From a bacterium (GTDB taxonomy: Bacteria > SZUA-79 > Acidulodesulfobacterales > Acidulodesulfobacteraceae), in assembly GCA_021789455.1 (NCBI GenBank), contig JAJYJN010000055.1:1-7037 (forward strand): a DNA stretch of 7,037 bases. The letters run 5' to 3'. The notes under the pieces were generated by a model. The model saw only the letters and a list, made by a program, of their open reading frames with translations, was not told the origin of the DNA and made no database searches. Every line of letters begins with the position of its first letter. Positions within the stretch are counted from its first letter, which is position 1. This document shows, piece by piece, positions 5,906 to 7,037 of the stretch. Both the position numbers and the translations under genes were made by a program.

Positions 5906-6679
5906 TTAATTATCTTCTCTTTCGAAAAAATAGTTGGAAAGAAAAATCATTAAAACCAAAAATAATAAAATAAAAATAAAATCCCATACTACGGGAGTTT
6001 CAGGTATGAATAAATTTATCTTTTTATTGTAAAAAAAGATATACTTCAGTAAATCTACCGAATAAGTAACCGGATTAATATATGCAAGTATTTTTAAAAA
6101 ACCCGGGAACCTTTTTATGGGATAAAGAGCTCCGCTCACAAAAAACATCGGCTGCACTATCAGATTTATAATCGAATTGAATCCCTCGAAAGAAGTCATT
6201 TTTGAGGCTATAACTATGCCGAATGCCGTTATTGCCGATGAAATTAAAAAAAGGGATACGACGGCCAATGCTAATACGGTTAAGCTCAGTTTGATGCCGA
6301 TAAACGGTGCGAATGCAAGCATTATAACAGCCTGAGCGGTGCTGACTATGCCGCCCGACGTGATTTTAGCAAGTACGAAGGTCTTTCTTGAAACCGGGGA
6401 AACGAGTATTTCTTTCAAAACGCCGAATTCCCTGTCCCAAATTATTGATATCGAGGAAAAAATAGACCTGAAAAGAACTGTCATTACAAGTATGCCGGGG
6501 AAGATAAACTGCATATAAGAACCGCTTTTAATTTTAACCATGGTAGAAATGCCGTAGCCGACGAATAAAAGCCATATTACAGGCCTTGAAAGGTCGGTAA
6601 TAAGCCTCGATTTCTGCCTTATAAATTTCAAGATTTCCCTGTTGTTTATGGCGATAAAAGCTCGGAATTCCGTTTTCAT
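5906..6679 (-). CDS. ABC-2 type exporter permease (DrrB/NodJ-like)
   Basis: An inner-membrane permease of 257 residues, the normal length for a single ABC-2 membrane subunit that dimerises and pairs with a separate ATPase. About six hydrophobic segments can be seen (near 33-50, 57-78, 110-130, 133-158, 168-187 and 232-251). Family signatures are IIWDREFGVLKEILVSPVSR (79-98), which is the cytoplasmic coupling region between the second and third segments, and INPVTYSVDLLKY (201-213) before the last segment. The FVSGALYPI motif (180-188) is also typical. Related permeases export drugs, polysaccharides or lipids; the substrate here is not evident. No ATP-binding subunit is in the window. The upstream neighbour is a methyltransferase, so the ATPase probably lies further right, beyond the edge, or elsewhere. 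The ATG at 6679 comes four bases after the methyltransferase stop, and the stop is four bases before the phosphodiesterase start, so the three are surely cotranscribed. No strong Shine-Dalgarno is visible. Confidence 0.92.
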   Translation of the reverse strand: MKTEFRAFIAINNREILKFIRQKSRLITDLSRPVIWLLFVGYGISTMVKIKSGSYMQFIFPGILVMTVLFRSIFSSISIIWDREFGVLKEILVSPVSRKTFVLAKITSGGIVSTAQAVIMLAFAPFIGIKLSLTVLALAVVSLFLISSAITAFGIVIASKMTSFEGFNSIINLIVQPMFFVSGALYPIKRFPGFLKILAYINPVTYSVDLLKYIFFYNKKINLFIPETPVVWDFIFILLFLVLMIFLSNYFFEREDN

Positions 6680-6683
6680 AAGA

Positions 6684-7037
6684 TTATTTTTTACAAGTAA
6701 TTAAAAATTCGGTCTTGGAAATAAGTAAATCGTCTTTTAAATTTAAAAATTTAAAATAATCGTTTAAACCTTTATGAAATTCTATGGAAGCGATTAATTT
6801 TCTGCTTAAAATATCGTTTTTTACAAGCTCCAATTCATTTTGAACTAATAAAAAAGCGTTTTTTAAAGCCTCGGGGCTGGAACTTCCCTCGCTGCCCTTA
6901 AAAAATACAAGCGTATACGGTCTTATCTTTATATCCTTAAAACCGTGCGATAACAGAAAAGCGGGCAATTTTTTCGAAATTAATCTGTCTCCCCCCTTTA
7001 ATTTTTGATATTCGGAATAAATTCTAAATAATTTTTT
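6684..7037 (-). CDS. SAM-dependent methyltransferase, C-terminal 117 residues (start beyond right edge)
   Basis: The frame is open from the right window edge to TAA at 6686-6684, so only the C-terminal part is seen. The segment GGDRLISKKLPAFLLSHGFKD resembles the late region of class I methyltransferases (a pattern such as G-G-D-x-x-I-x-x-x-L-P-x-L-L-x-x-x-G-F). There it follows the core Rossmann domain and precedes the last beta strands. The end, LISKTEFLITCKK, fits a terminal strand of that fold (often F-x-V-x-A-x-K). The SAM-binding motifs (GxGxG and others) would be upstream, outside the window, so the family is inferred from the tail only. The substrate is unknown. A TTG at 6968 is in frame but is internal, not a start. 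The gene leads directly into the ABC permease with a 4-nt gap. Confidence 0.6.
   Translation of the reverse strand, partial: KKLFRIYSEYQKLKGGDRLISKKLPAFLLSHGFKDIKIRPYTLVFFKGSEGSSSPEALKNAFLLVQNELELVKNDILSRKLIASIEFHKGLNDYFKFLNLKDDLLISKTEFLITCKK

Noticed and set aside
6684..6968. Small 94-residue gene starting at TTG 6968
   Set aside because: The frame stays open to the window edge and the upstream residues (GGDRLISKK) continue a methyltransferase-like tail, so TTG 6968 is internal.

Overview
The window is AT-rich (roughly one third G+C by eye) and almost completely coding. It looks like a chromosomal segment of a low-GC, Gram-negative-type bacterium. The evidence is a secreted SurA-like chaperone or isomerase N-terminus, a PhoR-type sensor kinase, and MqnA, the first enzyme of the futalosine route to menaquinone. 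That route is common in delta/epsilonproteobacteria-like and other anaerobic or thermophilic lineages. The sequence alone does not fix the taxon; a deltaproteobacterial-type lineage is only a guess.

Layout. At the left edge (1-270, minus) is the first 90 residues of an exported SurA_N-like protein. A 45-bp AT-rich spacer separates it from a divergent, membrane-anchored PAS histidine kinase (316-1569, plus). Everything from 1556 to the right edge is on the minus strand and packed like one operon. In transcription order (right to left) it reads: the C-terminal part of a SAM-dependent methyltransferase (7037-6684), an ABC-2 exporter permease (6679-5906), an alkaline-phosphatase-superfamily phosphodiesterase (5901-4216), galactose-1-phosphate uridylyltransferase GalT (4175-3090), a HAD phosphatase (about 3096-2437) and MqnA (2440-1556). 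The junctions are 4 nt, 4 nt, 40 nt, about 7 nt of overlap, and an ATGA overlap. The kinase and mqnA converge with their 3' ends overlapping by 14 bp and no terminator between them.

The most interesting point is the galT-HAD junction. The HAD reading frame has no ATG, GTG or TTG between its last upstream stop (3207-3205) and the catalytic DLDGT motif, so the phosphatase cannot be made whole from a standard start. At exactly the right place for its N-terminus there is an ATT codon (3096-3094) preceded at 9 nt by GAGAGG. The same spot is a tandem slippery run, U UUU UUA AAA, in the galT frame, where a -1 slip would enter the HAD frame. The real mechanism could be an AUU start, a programmed GalT-HAD frameshift fusion, or a missing base in the assembly.

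The operon mixes quinone synthesis, sugar-nucleotide metabolism, a phosphatase, a phosphodiesterase and an exporter subunit, and no single pathway uniting them is evident. I see no RNA genes, CRISPR, mobile elements or rho-independent terminators, and no clear previously undescribed multi-gene system.
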